Assembly (NCBI GenBank): GCA_028554795.2
Contig: CM068835.1
Coordinates: forward strand, 33,930,901-33,994,900
Source: Sinohyriopsis cumingii
Lineage: Eukaryota > Mollusca > Bivalvia > Unionida > Unionidae
Length of the DNA: 64,000 nucleotides
Direction of reading: 5' to 3'
A model generated the notes under the pieces. The model searched no databases. It saw only the letters and a program-made list of their open reading frames with translations, and was not told the DNA's origin. Positions within the stretch are counted from its first letter, which is position 1. Every line of letters starts with the position of its first letter. The position numbers were made by a program, and so were the translations under genes. This document shows, in pieces, positions 34,990 through 47,839 of this stretch.

Positions 34990-36490
34990 TCTATGTACAA
35001 CCTATAGTTAACAAAAGCAAATACGTAAGACTGAAGAAATCAAACAAATCTCTTTAAACGTCCCTGGACAGTTAAAGGAAGTTCTGAAAAATGCTACCGG
35101 TATAGGCTGAGTACACTGTCATAAAAATGCGTTGATGTAAAGGTATATTGTATAAAGTGATCCATGCTACTTTTAACAACTTTAAAAGTTTCCTGTTGGC
35201 ATGTTTTGAAAATGTATCAGTGTATTGATAAAATAAACAAAGCATACTGTTTTAATTCCATTAATATTGAATAAATAGTTCATATAAAAAATGAGTGAGA
35301 TAACTACTTATAAATTTCTTTCCAAAACATGACTCATTTTATCATTACTAATAACTGAACAACCACAATAATTTGTTCGAAATAGTGCGGTCTGTTGTAT
35401 AGATCATATATGTGATAAAATAACAAGGTCCCTTTTCTTCTCTTAAATATTCATCATCAATAAACAATTTATATAAAAGTATGGCTTTGATGTATCATGC
35501 CGAAAATATATATAGATGTATATATTACCTTTTAATAATAATTTACGATCTTCATTTTTGGATGTTGTGTATGTATTGGTATTCTGTTTGTGGTTTCTTG
35601 TATCGTTTGACCTATGTAAAAGGTTTCAAATCTCATAAATATCTATTCATCAATCACATTTTATAATTGCAATCCATGTTCTGTTTAATTTTAAATATCT
35701 TACCATTGTAAAGGTTAATATAGTTTCTTTCTGTTACATCAGAACCGGTATTGCATCCTCATATTCTTTTTCAATAAAGTTAAATTTAGACCTGGTAACA
35801 ATTTGTTTAAAATATTTTGGTTGTCGCTTCCTATTCATCAGCTTCTTTCCTAACGATGTCTCATTTTATCACCACTTTGTAGTAATTGTTCACGTGAACT
35901 TGATCTTATTAGGCTTCTTTGGGTGGCAACTACAATAATTCAGTTTAATATTGGGTTAATCTTTTCATAGTTGTCTCCCTTGATTGGCTTATTTCTTTCG
36001 CAGAATTCCCTTCCATATTATTTTCCCTGCGTATTTAGCCTGAGAAGATATTGCTATTCCTTGAGTCTCTGTTCTTGTGTATCTTTGTCTTTTTGCACTA
36101 ATTATTATATATTTTAAACTGAGATATGAAATATATCAGTGGGAGCAAAATTATATCGCAAATGATGGTTCAACTTTTGTCGCCAAAGAGGTGAATTCAC
36201 ATTCGGAACTACTTTCTCTTTCCATTTAGTTAGTAAATGTACCCTTATGCATGTTATTCAGGCCTATATTTCCATATTTAGGCCTATTTCATTTGTCTTC
36301 ATCTTTCACATCTCTTCCCATCTACCCCATCTCCCTCTCTCCAAAACATCACCTATGAACAGATCTTAAAATGTGTCAAGAGTGTTAATTCTCCAGTATA
36401 CATATGCAGTCAATGAGAAGTGATGCCCAAAGATGAACTCCAAAGAACAAAATGTAGACTTCAAATGTTAATTTATTTGAACTACTCTCC
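34990..36490. other. AT-rich intergenic DNA
   Basis: No coding or RNA feature recognised. Confidence 0.5.
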
Positions 36491-36499
36491 ACATTCGTT

Positions 36500-36765
36500 A
36501 TGCAAATTGTTTGAGGCTGAACTTACATGATCTGTTGCTATTCGATATAATGTCACATATAAAACTACTGTATACTAGTTACACTTAACAACAAACGGTA
36601 CGCGCTTATAAGAACAAATCTTGATTACAACTACTGATAAAATTGTTCAGGTGGCGATTTTAACTCTCGCCACGATCATAATTATGTCTGAAAATGGTGG
36701 AGAAATCCGGCATTGGTTCGAGTTGATTGCGAACGGAAATAAAGCGACGATCGGAATTTAGGTGT
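36500..36765 (+). repeat. dispersed repeat B, copy 1
   Basis: It shares ordered blocks with 63,345-63,580: CTGAACTTAC, TTGCTATT, ATAATGT/ATTATGTG, and GATGGAGAAATC/GGTGGAGAAATC followed by CGAATTG-like ends. Both copies are followed within about 500 bp by microsatellites. Non-coding, family unknown. Confidence 0.55.
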
Positions 36766-37189
36766 AGCAATTCAATTGTTACCGTAATAAACTGCAAGTT
36801 TGTCAACACACGTATTAATGCAGATTCAAAACCAAGTCCTTGGACGCATACTCACAGTCATTTTAATCTGTGGTTTAATTATCTTGCGCCCTGAAGTCTG
36901 TTGGACCGTTTTGTCATGTTTATATAGGATCTATACCTAAACAATGTTTGCTGCATTAATCGGCACAATAAATATCTCAACAAAGTTTAAAGTCTCTTCT
37001 CTTTCGTATGAAAACAGTAATTACTTTGACAAAACTAATTACTTAAGCAATATATATGACATCTAAATTCGCACAAGAGTTCTCTTCTAAAATTATTGTA
37101 AAATTTCGGAGTCTTTTTATCGACATAGTTAATTTCAATGACACAAAATGGAATAAAATCCATGCGAATCGAACAGTGATGCCTTACAC

Positions 37190-37358
<169 letters not shown>

Positions 37359-37769
37359 GTTTTTGTAGTAGATGTAAGGCAATACGTCGCGAGTGAAGAG
37401 GAAACATCCATAATTAGAGAACATTAAAATTACTAAAAGTTCAGAAAGGCAGACTTAAGCGCATCTTTTATTGACACGGGTGTACTTCAAAAAGTCATAA
37501 CCAGATGTAAGTAGATATTCAAGTTTCTTCATAATTACTGGCCATCTTCCTTTCCTGTTTTCTTAACGTTTTGCACAAATTTCTACACATATTCTTTAAC
37601 AGATTCTGTTTTTATCTTGTTTCTTTTCTTTATTATCAAATTTTCTCAACTTGTTTTTCACCTTTGAGTTTGGTATTTCCTTGATTACAAGGTAATTTTT
37701 TAATTAACTGGCTTCTCATTGTGACTAGTCAAGAAGTTTAATTTTTTATTTACAAAGATCAATATTAGT

Positions 37770-37771
<2 letters not shown>

Positions 37772-37849
<78 letters not shown>
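37772..37849. repeat. AT microsatellite
   Basis: About 78 bp of uninterrupted AT dinucleotides. Confidence 0.97.
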
Positions 37850-37853
<4 letters not shown>

Positions 37854-38078
37854 TGTATTGTCAAAACAAAACAGCGACATAAACTGATTTCGTTGATTCT
37901 AATCCTTCCTCTTCAACACAAATCATGTCCTTGTCAAAAATTCCGACAGTTATGAAATCACATATATTTCAAATTTGCGCCTATTTGAAAACTATGCTTC
38001 ATCTATGTTACTTAGCTACTTCACAATTTTAAGGACTCCTGATCGACTTTGATGGACCTCTAACATTTACTGTTATCT

Positions 38079-38105
38079 CTGTCTGTCTCTCTCTCTCTCT
38101 CTGTC

Positions 38106-38140
<35 letters not shown>
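38079..38140. repeat. CT/CTGT microsatellite
   Basis: TCTCTGTCTGTCTCTCTCTC and similar, about 60 bp. Confidence 0.95.
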
Positions 38141-38623
38141 TACCATCCGTGCATTGTAAGATTTAAATATTTTTTACATGGTTATATGCAGTTAAAATAT
38201 ATACTGGTAATTTACACTATAGCATAAGGACGGTATGTGAACTCAAACATTTGTGTATGTTGTTAACAAAACACAGGTCTTATAATATTAGGCATGTGAT
38301 AAATGTTATGTATATGCACAACGCTGATAAAAAGTATCATTCGTTGGTTATACATGGAATGAGGGAATAAGGAATCGCAGCAAATAAATATTCTGTGTTG
38401 TAGATTGTAGACAACAATACACTTTAAATTACTTTATATTTGGTAAAATAATAGAATGTAGTTCCGGGAGAATAATTTTCCAATCAAGTTGATAAGAAGC
38501 TTGGTCTATAACATTGAACATGATCTATGACATTTATGTGGGCCACCTGGCACTTTCGGATAGTTTATATACGGAAGTCTTCTTAGCTTTTCGATAGTGT
38601 ATTTACTTTTACTGAATGAAGTA

Positions 38624-38848
38624 TTAATAGCTGTCGTATCGCTGTAAATTTTCTTCAGAAGACCAAATAGAAGTTATATTATCAACGAAGATGTCGGTGT
38701 GTAACTGTTTCGCTCTGATGCTAAGATCGACTGTTCGTAAGAGGCACTTACAGTACGGATTAAGTACCGAGGTCTTCTTCGCCCTCATTCCTCTCGAGGG
38801 GCATTTACTGAATTGAATTACCTGCATCGAGATCTTCAGTGTTGTCAT
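38624..38848 (-). CDS. 74-codon ORF island, uncertain
   Basis: An island of higher GC carries an intact frame containing KCPSRGMRAKKTSVL and NPYCKCLLRTVDLSIRAKQL. TATAAAAG lies at 38,866-38,873 on the minus strand, too close upstream of the first ATG for normal use but suitable for the internal Met at MRAKK. A possible splice donor (CAG followed by GTAATT) lies near 38,820. No family recognised. Confidence 0.25.
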   Translation of the reverse strand: MTTLKISMQVIQFSKCPSRGMRAKKTSVLNPYCKCLLRTVDLSIRAKQLHTDIFVDNITSIWSSEENLQRYDSY

Positions 38849-38849
38849 A

Positions 38850-40080
38850 GAGATTAAGTGTTTACCTTTTATAATAAATTGTCTTTACAGGACAAAGCAG
38901 CTTGATCAGTAGCCAGCAGAAAATATAACATATGTAGGGATATGTTAATAACAGAAGTGATGAAATGGGTTAAAATTCAAAAGATCCTAATAGCCGACCA
39001 ACCATTGACTTGAAATAGTTGTAGATATTGTCTATATTGTGTTATGAATGGCATCGATTTGACACTCGATAATGGTTAGGCTGCTTTTATCACGTAAAGT
39101 CCAATGGTTTACTCGAATATGTATCGTCTATTAGTTTGTGGCCTTGAACTATATCAAACGACGGTCATAATTAATTAGAAGCTGTTTTTGTAACAGAACT
39201 GATCATGGTGCGATTCCTTGTAACTTTTCCAAAAATGTTTTTTTTTCCCAAGTATTGAAACATTTAAGAAAAGAAAAGTACTAATACGACTAATAATAAT
39301 AACAAGTTATCTAATTAATAATTGCTAGTATTGTGTTTGCATTACGCTTCAGACCAAACAAAATAAGAAAATTTGAAATATTTGAATAATTATTATATCA
39401 GGAAAAATAAATCAGGTTGTCTATCTATTCTTTCGCTTATGTCTAACAAATTATATTGGTATAAATCAAATAGTTTCTTCCTAATATTGCTTACAAAGTT
39501 TTTTTCCAAGAATATCAGAGTTTCCAAATTGTACAAATGTTTAAAGTAATAAAGAGACTTTTAAGACATTTATATGCAAATTCAAATGTTCATACTATAT
39601 TTCACTTGTCTATTTACAATTATTACTGTTTAATCATCCTAACTAGGTGAATTTTAATTCTAATCGAGGAAACGATGAAAACGTATTTCTGTAATAATTC
39701 TAAAATTATAATAAGGCCATCGGCGTAAGCAGTAAAATAGGTTCGCTATTCATTTTGACTTCCTCGGACAGAATTGTGTAATCATGCTAGCGAATTTCTT
39801 AAGACAAATGTACTAAAACAGATATATTCCTTATCTGTCACTAACTCATGGATCGACACAGCAACTTTTCTCCGCAACAAACTCCACAAGAATTTAAGGA
39901 GATTACATTATAAGAAAATGCCGCAAAATAAACTTAGATCATTATTAGCAACAACATGTGACACACAAATACCTTAACGGTTGGTATTTATGTATTGCAA
40001 ACTCAGCGAAACACCTTACCGTCATATCCTCTTTCCCATCGCCGATTTCATCATATGTCAGTGATAATGATTATCGTCAT
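38850..40080. other. AT-rich intergenic DNA
   Basis: No supported feature. Confidence 0.5.
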
Positions 40081-40090
40081 GATTTATCGT

Positions 40091-40098
40091 TATTATTA

Positions 40099-40143
<45 letters not shown>
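40091..40143. repeat. ATT trinucleotide microsatellite
   Basis: About 17 ATT units. Confidence 0.95.
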
Positions 40144-40476
40144 GATCATTTGATAGGTCACATTATTTTCCATTTGGAGTGGAGTGAAGTGGGGCTTGTT
40201 GGACGAATAAGACATAATATAACCACTGTGTAAACAACCACTTGAGGTGAGAACTAATTCTCGATTGATATCTAGGAGTGTGAGTAGTGGTTAGCCCTTA
40301 GTAAACTCGCTTATCACAGTTACACTGCAAATCCTAGCAATACCGTGTTATTTGAAAACAACAAAAATGTGTCTATGATTGTTACCCTATGTGATTAACT
40401 CCAATTATAATTTAGGATTTGTAGAGCGGTTTTACATGGGTTTTTTTCCTTAACACAATAATAAGACATTTAGAAA

Positions 40477-40480
<4 letters not shown>

Positions 40481-40556
<76 letters not shown>
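40481..40556. repeat. AT microsatellite
   Basis: About 76 bp of pure AT, less than 100 bp from the 63-bp repeat array. Confidence 0.97.
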
Positions 40557-40558
<2 letters not shown>

Positions 40559-40639
40559 TACCAGCAGTAAAGTTAAATATTAGTATCATTGTTTATTGAC
40601 AACCAAGCAGCTAACGTAAAATGAATTCAGTATGAGAAG

Positions 40640-40763
40640 ACTCAAAACGCAAAACAAGGTGCATTAGGAAAAACTAAATCAACTTGTCCATGCATACCTT
40701 CATTACGACCCAGAATAATGTAGGCATTGGGAAAAACTAAATCAACTTGTCCATGCATACCTT
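40640..40763 (+). repeat. 63-bp tandem repeat, left half of split array
   Basis: A partial unit is followed by a full one from 40,689 (CATGCATACCTTCATTACGA start) and then CATGCATACCTT at 40,752-40,763, where LINE sequence interrupts it. The same unit resumes at 45,207. Confidence 0.92.
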
Positions 40764-41563
40764 TTATTGTTGAGTTTAATTATAGTAGCGTTCGCACAAT
40801 TGTGCATGTGCCACCTTTTTCTGACTGCACCACAGCCTGCTAGTTGTTCCTGGGGAAGGGGATGGTGCCACCTCCCCCAGGCTTTTATGGATTCAAGGAA
40901 CCCTGATAGTTTGGCCTCAATCTGTGGGTCCATAAAGGTCCCTACAGTTGAATGGTTGGCTGTCATTAGTGGGAAGGGGAGCTCGGGAACGGTCCTGCTT
41001 GCTTTACATCGCTGGTTTCTTGTTGCATTTGCCTTTTTTTTTTTCGAGATTTTTTTTTTTGAGATTTTTTTTTTTTTCTTCTTCAAAATGTTCTAAAAGG
41101 AGGGGGGATGTTCTATGCTGTTTATAGAGGTTCTTAGTAGAAATCATGTATGAAGAGAGATTTTCAAGGTTATTATGGTATTACTAGTCGAGGTGTTTAG
41201 GGTATGTTTCCTACGTTATGTTATTTATAAGTGTTTAGATATTGCCTCTTTAAGTTATTTATTAATTGATGTTTTTAGAGATTGAATGTTATTTATACTT
41301 TATTTAGCAAGAGACCGGAGTCCTAGCCGATTACACGATTCGTTAAGGACATCTAGGACAGGAATCCTAGCTGATTACTCGGTTCGTTAAGGACATCTAG
41401 GACATCCGATTTTGCGGTTTCCTTAGTTTTTTATAGGTGCTTCGTAAGTGAATTATTTATTAATACTTTTATAAAATTGAATGATATGTTATGGTTTTTT
41501 ATGTGGTGGCTTCTACATTTATTTAGCTAGTTACTGGGTCTTCTGGTTTTGTGGGGATAGTAA
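40764..41563 (-). other. LINE 3' untranslated region
   Basis: Follows the ORF2 stop at 41,564. It contains an A-rich run (poly-T on the plus strand, 41,034-41,090) and a GC-rich 260-bp segment, and ends CTCAACAATAAAA at the target duplication. The open frame 41,086-40,742 here begins with the A-run and is probably not a gene. Confidence 0.6.
41034..41090. repeat. poly-T (A-rich on LINE strand)
   Basis: Three T runs are separated by CGAGA and GAGA-like breaks, inside the LINE 3' region. Confidence 0.9.
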
Positions 41564-44147
41564 TTATATTTTGTTCCTAAGTCCTGCTGAGTCTATGAAT
41601 TGATTTATATTTTTATATGCTGATTGTTTATTTTTATTAGAGTCCATAAGTAACTCTGGGTATGTGTGTGGTAATCCAATCTCTTTTTGGTTTTTGATAA
41701 ATATTTTCCGAGTGGGTTGGTATTTTGGGCATATATTGAATACGTGGTGTAGATCTTCGGTGGTGTGGCAGTTAAAGCAGTTAATGGTTGCTGGTTTGGG
41801 TCCTATAAACCTTCCAAAACTGCTTGCTAGTTTAGTTTTTCCAGTTATTATCCTGTTTATGGTTTTCTGTTCTAAATAGGTACCCTTATGTAGCTGTATG
41901 TTCCTTATCTACGTTTTTTGGGGGGTTTCATGGTGATTTTTCCCTTTTGTGGAGGAGTTCCAAAACTCTTGCCATGTTTTGTCTATATATGTTTGTGCGA
42001 AGCTTATTGCTTCTGTAGAGCTATAGTTAAGCTTGATAGAGTTTTGATCTCCTAAATTGGTTTTTGCAACTTTGTCTGCTGTTTCGTTGCCAGAGATTCC
42101 AATGTGCGACGGTATCCACATGAGCTCGACTAATTGATGTGCTGTGGTGATATCGTCGATTAATTGGCATGCTCTGTCGAGGAATTGTTCCCTAGAGTGT
42201 GTATTGCGATTTTGGATCGATTTGATAACGCTTAGGGAATCGCTTATAATGACTGCTTTAGGTATTTGGTTGTCTTTGATCCATTGTAGTGATTCAAGTA
42301 TAGCCCAGAATTCAGAGGTGTAAATGGAGCAATAGTCAGGTAATCTGGATCCCGTTTGTATATTGAATTCAGGGATGACTATTGCTGCTGTTGTTCTTGG
42401 TAGGTTGTTTGTTTTTGATCCATCGGTATATATTTTAACATAGTCCGGGTATTTTTGGTTGATTTCGTTTACCAGTACAGGTTTTAGTAAGTTTTCTTGT
42501 CCTTCTTTATTGCCTAATTTGGTAGCTTCAATGTTAATCCTTGGTGGTTTTTGTAACCATGGTGATTTGTTCTGGTCTGTATTGTTTGTTACCTGTTTTT
42601 TTAGTAGAGGTATCTTTTCTCTTAGTTCAAGGATTACTTTGCCACTTGGTGTGATAGGTATGATTTTGGGTTTGAAGACAACTTTACACTTATTTATAGC
42701 TATTTTGGTGGGATGGTTGTCTGGGTGGCTATCTAATCGAATGGAGTATCGGAGGAGCAGTTCTTGCCTACGTAATTTTAAGGGTAGTTCTCCTGTTAGT
42801 GTTTGTAGTTCTTCTAATGATGTTGAGGGGAGTGTTCCTGTGCATAATAGCAAGGCTTTTCTCTGGATAGTGTCAAGTTTTTGTAGTACAGGCTGCTTAG
42901 CCGAGTTATATGCTTGGCAACCGTAATCCAGTTTTGATCTAATTAGGCTTTTATATATCGTGAGGAGGGTTTCCTGGTTGGATCCCCAGTCAGTCCCTGT
43001 GATGTTCCTGAGTAAATTGAGATCTTTGTTACAATTCTGGGTGAGTTGTTCAATGTGCTGTTTCCATGTGAGGTGGTTGTCAAAGAACATTCCTAGGAAT
43101 TTTACTACTGTTACGTATTTGATTAATTGATTTTGTATATAGAAGTTTAGATAGACTAGGTTGTTATTTCGTTTGGGGGTGAATATGATTGCCACAGTTT
43201 TTTCATGAGACATTTTGAAACCCCATTTGTCCGCCCATCTCCCTATGTTGTTTAGGCTCTGCTGGATTTCTTTAACTACTGTGTTATTGGCAGGATTTCC
43301 ATTCCTCCATATGCCTCTATCATCTGCAAATTGTGACAAGTTTATTTTTGTGGAGGCTACATTGGGGTCAAGGTCGTTTACCATTAGGTTAAATAGTAAC
43401 GGACTTATTACACTGCCTTGTGGTGTTCCATTTTCAAGTGAAAATTCTTCCGAATGGGTGTTGCCTATTCTTGTGGTAATTTTCCGGCCTGTGGGGAAAT
43501 CGCCAATCCAGTTGAACAAGCGTCCAGTTATTCCAAATTGGTTTAATTTGGCCATTAGTCCATTGGTCCATACTAGGTCGAACGCTTTTTCTAGGTCTAA
43601 AAAAACCGCTATGAGGTTGCGATCGCTTTTCCTATGTGCGTTAAAGCGAGTTTGATGTCTGTTTCCAATCTGAGAAGTTGGTCAGTTGTGGACCGTTTGT
43701 TCCGAAAGCCACATTGATTTATGGAGAGTAGGTTATTGGTTTCTAGGTGGTGTTTTAACCTATTTGCGATTATTGTCTCCATTATTTTGCAAATATTGTT
43801 TGTAAGGGAGATGGGTCGGTACGAATTTATGTTGTTGGGATCTTTACCTAGCTTGGGAACTGGTATTACTATGGCCTGTTTCCATTTGGTGGGTAGTTGG
43901 CCTTTATCCCATATCCTATTAAAGAGTTTGATTATGGCTATTGTTATATTGATAGGTAGTTTTTTGTAGATAATGTAACCTAACTGATCCTTACCAGGGG
44001 ATGTTTCGTTTTTGGATCGTAGGGCTATCTTCCATTCATGTACTGTGATGTCGCTATTTAGGTGAGATTCTTTTGTTCCTTGGTCTTGAAACATTTGAGG
44101 TTGGGTTCCCTCCATTAGTTTTTTGTGTTCTTGAATGTTGGGGCAGA
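41564..44147 (-). pseudogene. LINE ORF2: reverse transcriptase and RNase H
   Basis: The minus-strand product contains RT blocks VIPVPKLGKDPNNINSYRPI and SLTN, CGFRNKRSTTDQLLRLETDI, FLDLEKAFDLVW, ENGTPQGSVISPLLFNLMVN, LSQFADDRGIW (catalytic FADD) and KFLGMFFDNHLTWKQHI. RNase H motifs follow: VKIYTDGSKTN, SEFWAILESL, IISDSLSVIKS and MWIPSHIGISGNE. After a TAG at 41,906 the same frame continues LHKGTYLEQKTINRI to CFNCHTTEDLHHVFNIC, the Cys/His end of I-type LINEs, to a stop at 41,564. A frameshift near 43,640 splits the RT. Only one stop and one frameshift in 2.6 kb suggest a relatively recent insertion. Confidence 0.95.
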
Positions 44148-45206
44148 AAGGGGGTGGACTAGCAATTTTTTTAATAGATACACTAATCTACTATGAAGTA
44201 ATAGAAGTACCCCCTAACCTAAACATCAATAATAGCATCGAAATAATGTCAGTAATGATAAATATAGGAACCACAAACATTCAAATAATAAACGCATACG
44301 ACCCGGGGAGACCTGCTGCCCTACCAACCTAATCTCACTAAAGGCAATCACTAATAACAACAACAACAATCTAATGATCTGTGGCGACTTCAACGCACAC
44401 AGTGAATTATGGGGAGGTAAAAAGAAAGATCAAAGAGGAAAAATGGTTGAAAAATGGATAACTGAGAAAAATCTGGTCATCTGAAATGACGGGTCGAACA
44501 CTAGATTAAACCCTGAGGATGGCGCTCTCTCAGCCATAGACCTAACCATCACTACCCCAAAATTGGCTCAAATCACAAATTGGTGGGTGGATCAGGAAGA
44601 TACGTTAGGAAGTGACCATTTTCCCATCACAATGAATACTCAAACAAAAACTCAACACATTCCTAACGAAACCCCACCTAAATGGAGGTACCAACAGGCA
44701 GACTGGGACCAATTCCAATTATTACTAGCTAGAGTAAATCCAGATAATTTAGAAAGCCCAAGTATTGACATGTATTATGATAACATAACAGACACAATTT
44801 TAGAAGCAGCTAGCCGATGCATAACAAAGACAACTAATATCCAAAATAAAAACACTGTACCATGGTGGACTAAACAGTGCACTATAGCACATAAAGACAA
44901 AAAAGGGCCTTAAATAAATATAAAAGCACCAAAAATTCTATCTACTTCCAGCAATATAAAGATAAAGAAAAAGCACTAAAACAAACTATAAAAACTGCTA
45001 AAATTAATCTATGGCAAACCTTTTGCTCTAAACTGAGTCTAAAATCAAACTCAAAACAAATATGGGACAAGATAAAAGCCATAAAAGGGAAAGCAACTAC
45101 CTCAGCCCCAAAAATTAAAAATGCCATAACAAATAAAGATAAGGCAGACCTCCTAGCGAAGCATTTTTCGAACATGAGTAGCAACAATAATCACACCAAA
45201 AACTTT
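44148..45206 (+). pseudogene. LINE ORF2 inverted 5' part: endonuclease and linker
   Basis: Plus-strand frames read GGGLAIFLIDTLIYYEV, IGTTNIQIINAYDPG, LMICGDFNAHSELWGGK, LSAIDLTITTPKLAQI and LGSDHFPI, the conserved blocks of an APE-type endonuclease, whose GDFN and SDH catalytic motifs survive. The linker with VPWWTKQCTIAHKDKK and the start of RT follow. One TGA (about 44,480, within the usual LNDG block), a frameshift near 44,315 and another near 44,910 interrupt it. The N-terminal endonuclease is missing because the copy is 5' truncated. Confidence 0.92.
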
Positions 45207-45350
45207 CATGCATACCTTCATTACGACCCAGAACAGTGTAGGCATTGGGAAAAACTAAATCAACTTATCCATGCATACCTTCATTACGACCCAGAATAGT
45301 CTAGGCATTGGGAAAAACAAAATCAACTTGTCCATGCATACCTTCAATCC
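45207..45350 (+). repeat. 63-bp tandem repeat, right half of split array
   Basis: Units begin at 45,207, 45,270 and 45,333 (CATGCATACC each), exactly 63 bp apart; the third is cut after 18 bp. Confidence 0.95.
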
Positions 45351-45790
45351 TAATTTACATTTTAGCAATGTAACTAGATATAATCAAATAGCAAATTAAA
45401 ATCAATCTTATTTCAACTTCAGACTGAATACCCTATACATTGTCTTGCCTTTCTCATTTTCGAGGATGTTCCTTGCTTTTCTTAACCTTAATGCTTTCTC
45501 ATTTTTCTTTTCTATGTAATGTATTAACTTAAAATCAATTTAATTATCAACATATGTATCAGCACTTTTATCTTTGTTATTATTGTCCGCGCCGTTATCA
45601 TTCCCTTTCCTTTACATTTCTTGTACTTTTTTTATTTTTTATATTGCTCTTCTGTATTTTAGCTATATGCAGTTATATTCATTTGGATAAGGCTTATTAA
45701 AATATGCAAGTTCATATGCATCCAAGATACAAAATTCACGTGAAATTGTCATGTTTCCGGTCCCTATGTCTGCAAAGGACAATTGATCAA

Positions 45791-45844
<54 letters not shown>

Positions 45845-47830
45845 GGAATAGTGATGAAAATGCCACTCTTGATGGTACCAGAAACCTAAACCTAGATGAT
45901 GTTGTAACCCTGAGTCTGCAAATGAGATTGGAGTTGACACAACATACCCCACCCCTTGGCCGACCTAGTATTACATTTTAAGCTCTTGTTATGCTAAGCA
46001 TACTAATTAAAAGAGCAATACATATTATATGAGTTAACCATACATAATTTGATATTTTGAGCAGAAGTATATTGTTTAGTACTAGCTTGATTATATTCAA
46101 GTAAACTGAGCCCACATGACTGAAATCTAACGAAAGTTATTACAATATTTTACAAAAAATAATCTCTAAGGGAGAAAACCCACCTTCCGCTACTACCAAT
46201 TGCACTGTTCACTACTTGATGATACGAGATCTATTATACTATGGACTAAAACGTTTCAGTGAATTTGTAAGTGCAGTATTCCGTAATGTTATTAAATATT
46301 CATGCGTCAATCTTAAGTTGAAGTTTGTCTCGCCCACACTTGCACAACCTATACAAGTTGCCAAATAGAAATATCGTGGTAGGTTCTAACCATAGATAAT
46401 ATTGTTTATTTTTATTCTAATAATTAACGAATTGAAAAATTATTGTAGCCTTTGCAATCAAGTATACTTATGCCTAAAACTATATGAATGTACACGCATT
46501 TGTGACGTTAGGTCTGTTCTTTACACAAATCTGTTTGAATCGGTGGTTGGGTGTTCATAAAATGTTATCTTCAGACTTCCATATACCAATGCTTTACCAT
46601 TTTCAAATTAAAATGGTAGCGTTTTACTGTTGCTAAATATGCTTAGTATTGAAGAAAAGTGTAAGAAATACTTTGTCTTTGTTACTAATTGATGGTCATG
46701 GGTTCAAGTAAATTAGATTCAGGTAACGCTGTAGTCGATACAAATTAAGTCGTAAGTTCTTCAAGACAGAGATGCCGATAAGACCAAGTTTTCTTGTCTT
46801 AGCATAACTTCATAATAGCTTCCCTTGATTTCGTTGTAACGTTGAACGATATTGTATAATTAGGTGAGAGCTTTATCAGAATACCACTAACAAATCCTTA
46901 CTTTAAGTATATAAAACTGCTTTCAAAATGAATACGTACAATCATTATTAAGGATAAGCAATTAAACGCACCCTGTTTTCAAAGTTTACACAAAATGTAT
47001 GGACAAAATGAAAAATGTTCACGCATAAAAACAATTCTGTAAGCAATATTAACATTGATGTACCACTCTATCTTACATATCAAGCAAGAAATTTGGTGAA
47101 GAAATCCACTTCATAGAACTCCAGCAGTGGGTTAAGAACATGTATGAAAAAGCAGACGTACATAATTTTTATTGAAGGAGATCAATATCTCAGACCTGAT
47201 TTGCATTTTGTTTTGCCTACTTTGCGTATGCTGAAAGAGTTAGTTTTATTCTCAGGTACGTGTAGCTTTGTAAAATATATGTAAAGATTGGAAACCAGAT
47301 TACTCCAAATTCTTCCCTTTTTGTCGACGAAATCAAAAAAGCAGGAAACGAAACTTATTCAACTACATAAAACAAAACAGGCAAACGTTTCCAATGTGTT
47401 TATAGATATACGACCAAGGTGACTATAACCGTTTGAGATATAAAACATCAAGGCCGACTAGGATCGATTCAAATATGACAATATTAACAAATATCTAACA
47501 ACACAAAAGTCAAGACCTAGAATCACGTCCTCTTAAAAATGATGGTCCTCCCTAAAAGGTAAGTTATATTCTTCACCTTTAACGCAACGGTTCAATAATC
47601 ACTTGAGAAGTTGACAAAGTTAAGCAATTTTATTTCTAATAGAGTAAAACGTACTTCACAAATGCGTGTACATTCAGATAGTTTTAGGCAGCAGTATATA
47701 TACAAATAGCCATGGTGAATTACAAAAGGTTATATAAACGTTTTCGTCTTGTAGAGTTTATGTCCCCATGTTCCAAGTATCTCTTTTCTGTGTAAGCTGG
47801 GTAATGAACTCTTTCATGCACTTTGTTCAC
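45351..47830. other. AT-rich intergenic DNA
   Basis: Contains one CT microsatellite. No gene or recognisable transposon core. Confidence 0.5.
45797..45841. repeat. CT microsatellite
   Basis: About 45 bp of pure CT. Confidence 0.97.
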
Positions 47831-47839
47831 TTTTAAAAT

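Larger units (their letters stand above)
40764..45206 (-). mobile_element. I/Nimb-like LINE inserted by twin priming (5' inversion)
   Basis: The 3' part (reverse transcriptase, RNase H, Cys/His end, 3' UTR) is on the minus strand from about 44,147 down to 40,764, while the 5' part (endonuclease and linker) is on the plus strand from about 44,148 to 45,206. In protein terms the outer end of the inverted part (HFSNMSSNNNHTKNF at 45,206) continues directly into the start of the non-inverted part (NIQEHKKLMEGTQPQ at 44,140), exactly as twin priming predicts. CATGCATACCTT, 12 bp, flanks both ends as target duplication inside a 63-bp tandem repeat. An RT linked to RNase H supports the I group; Nimb is a guess. 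Confidence 0.92.

Noticed and set aside
40742-41086. Lys-rich 114-codon ORF in the LINE 3' end
   Set aside because: It starts within the A-rich run and continues through the 3' UTR; the real ORF2 ends at 41,564.
42459-43969. Plus-strand ORFs of 80-155 codons
   Set aside because: They are shadows of the minus-strand LINE reverse transcriptase and RNase H.
45207-45350. CRISPR-like regular repeats
   Set aside because: The 63-bp units are head to tail with no spacers, in a eukaryotic genome; it is a satellite split by a LINE.
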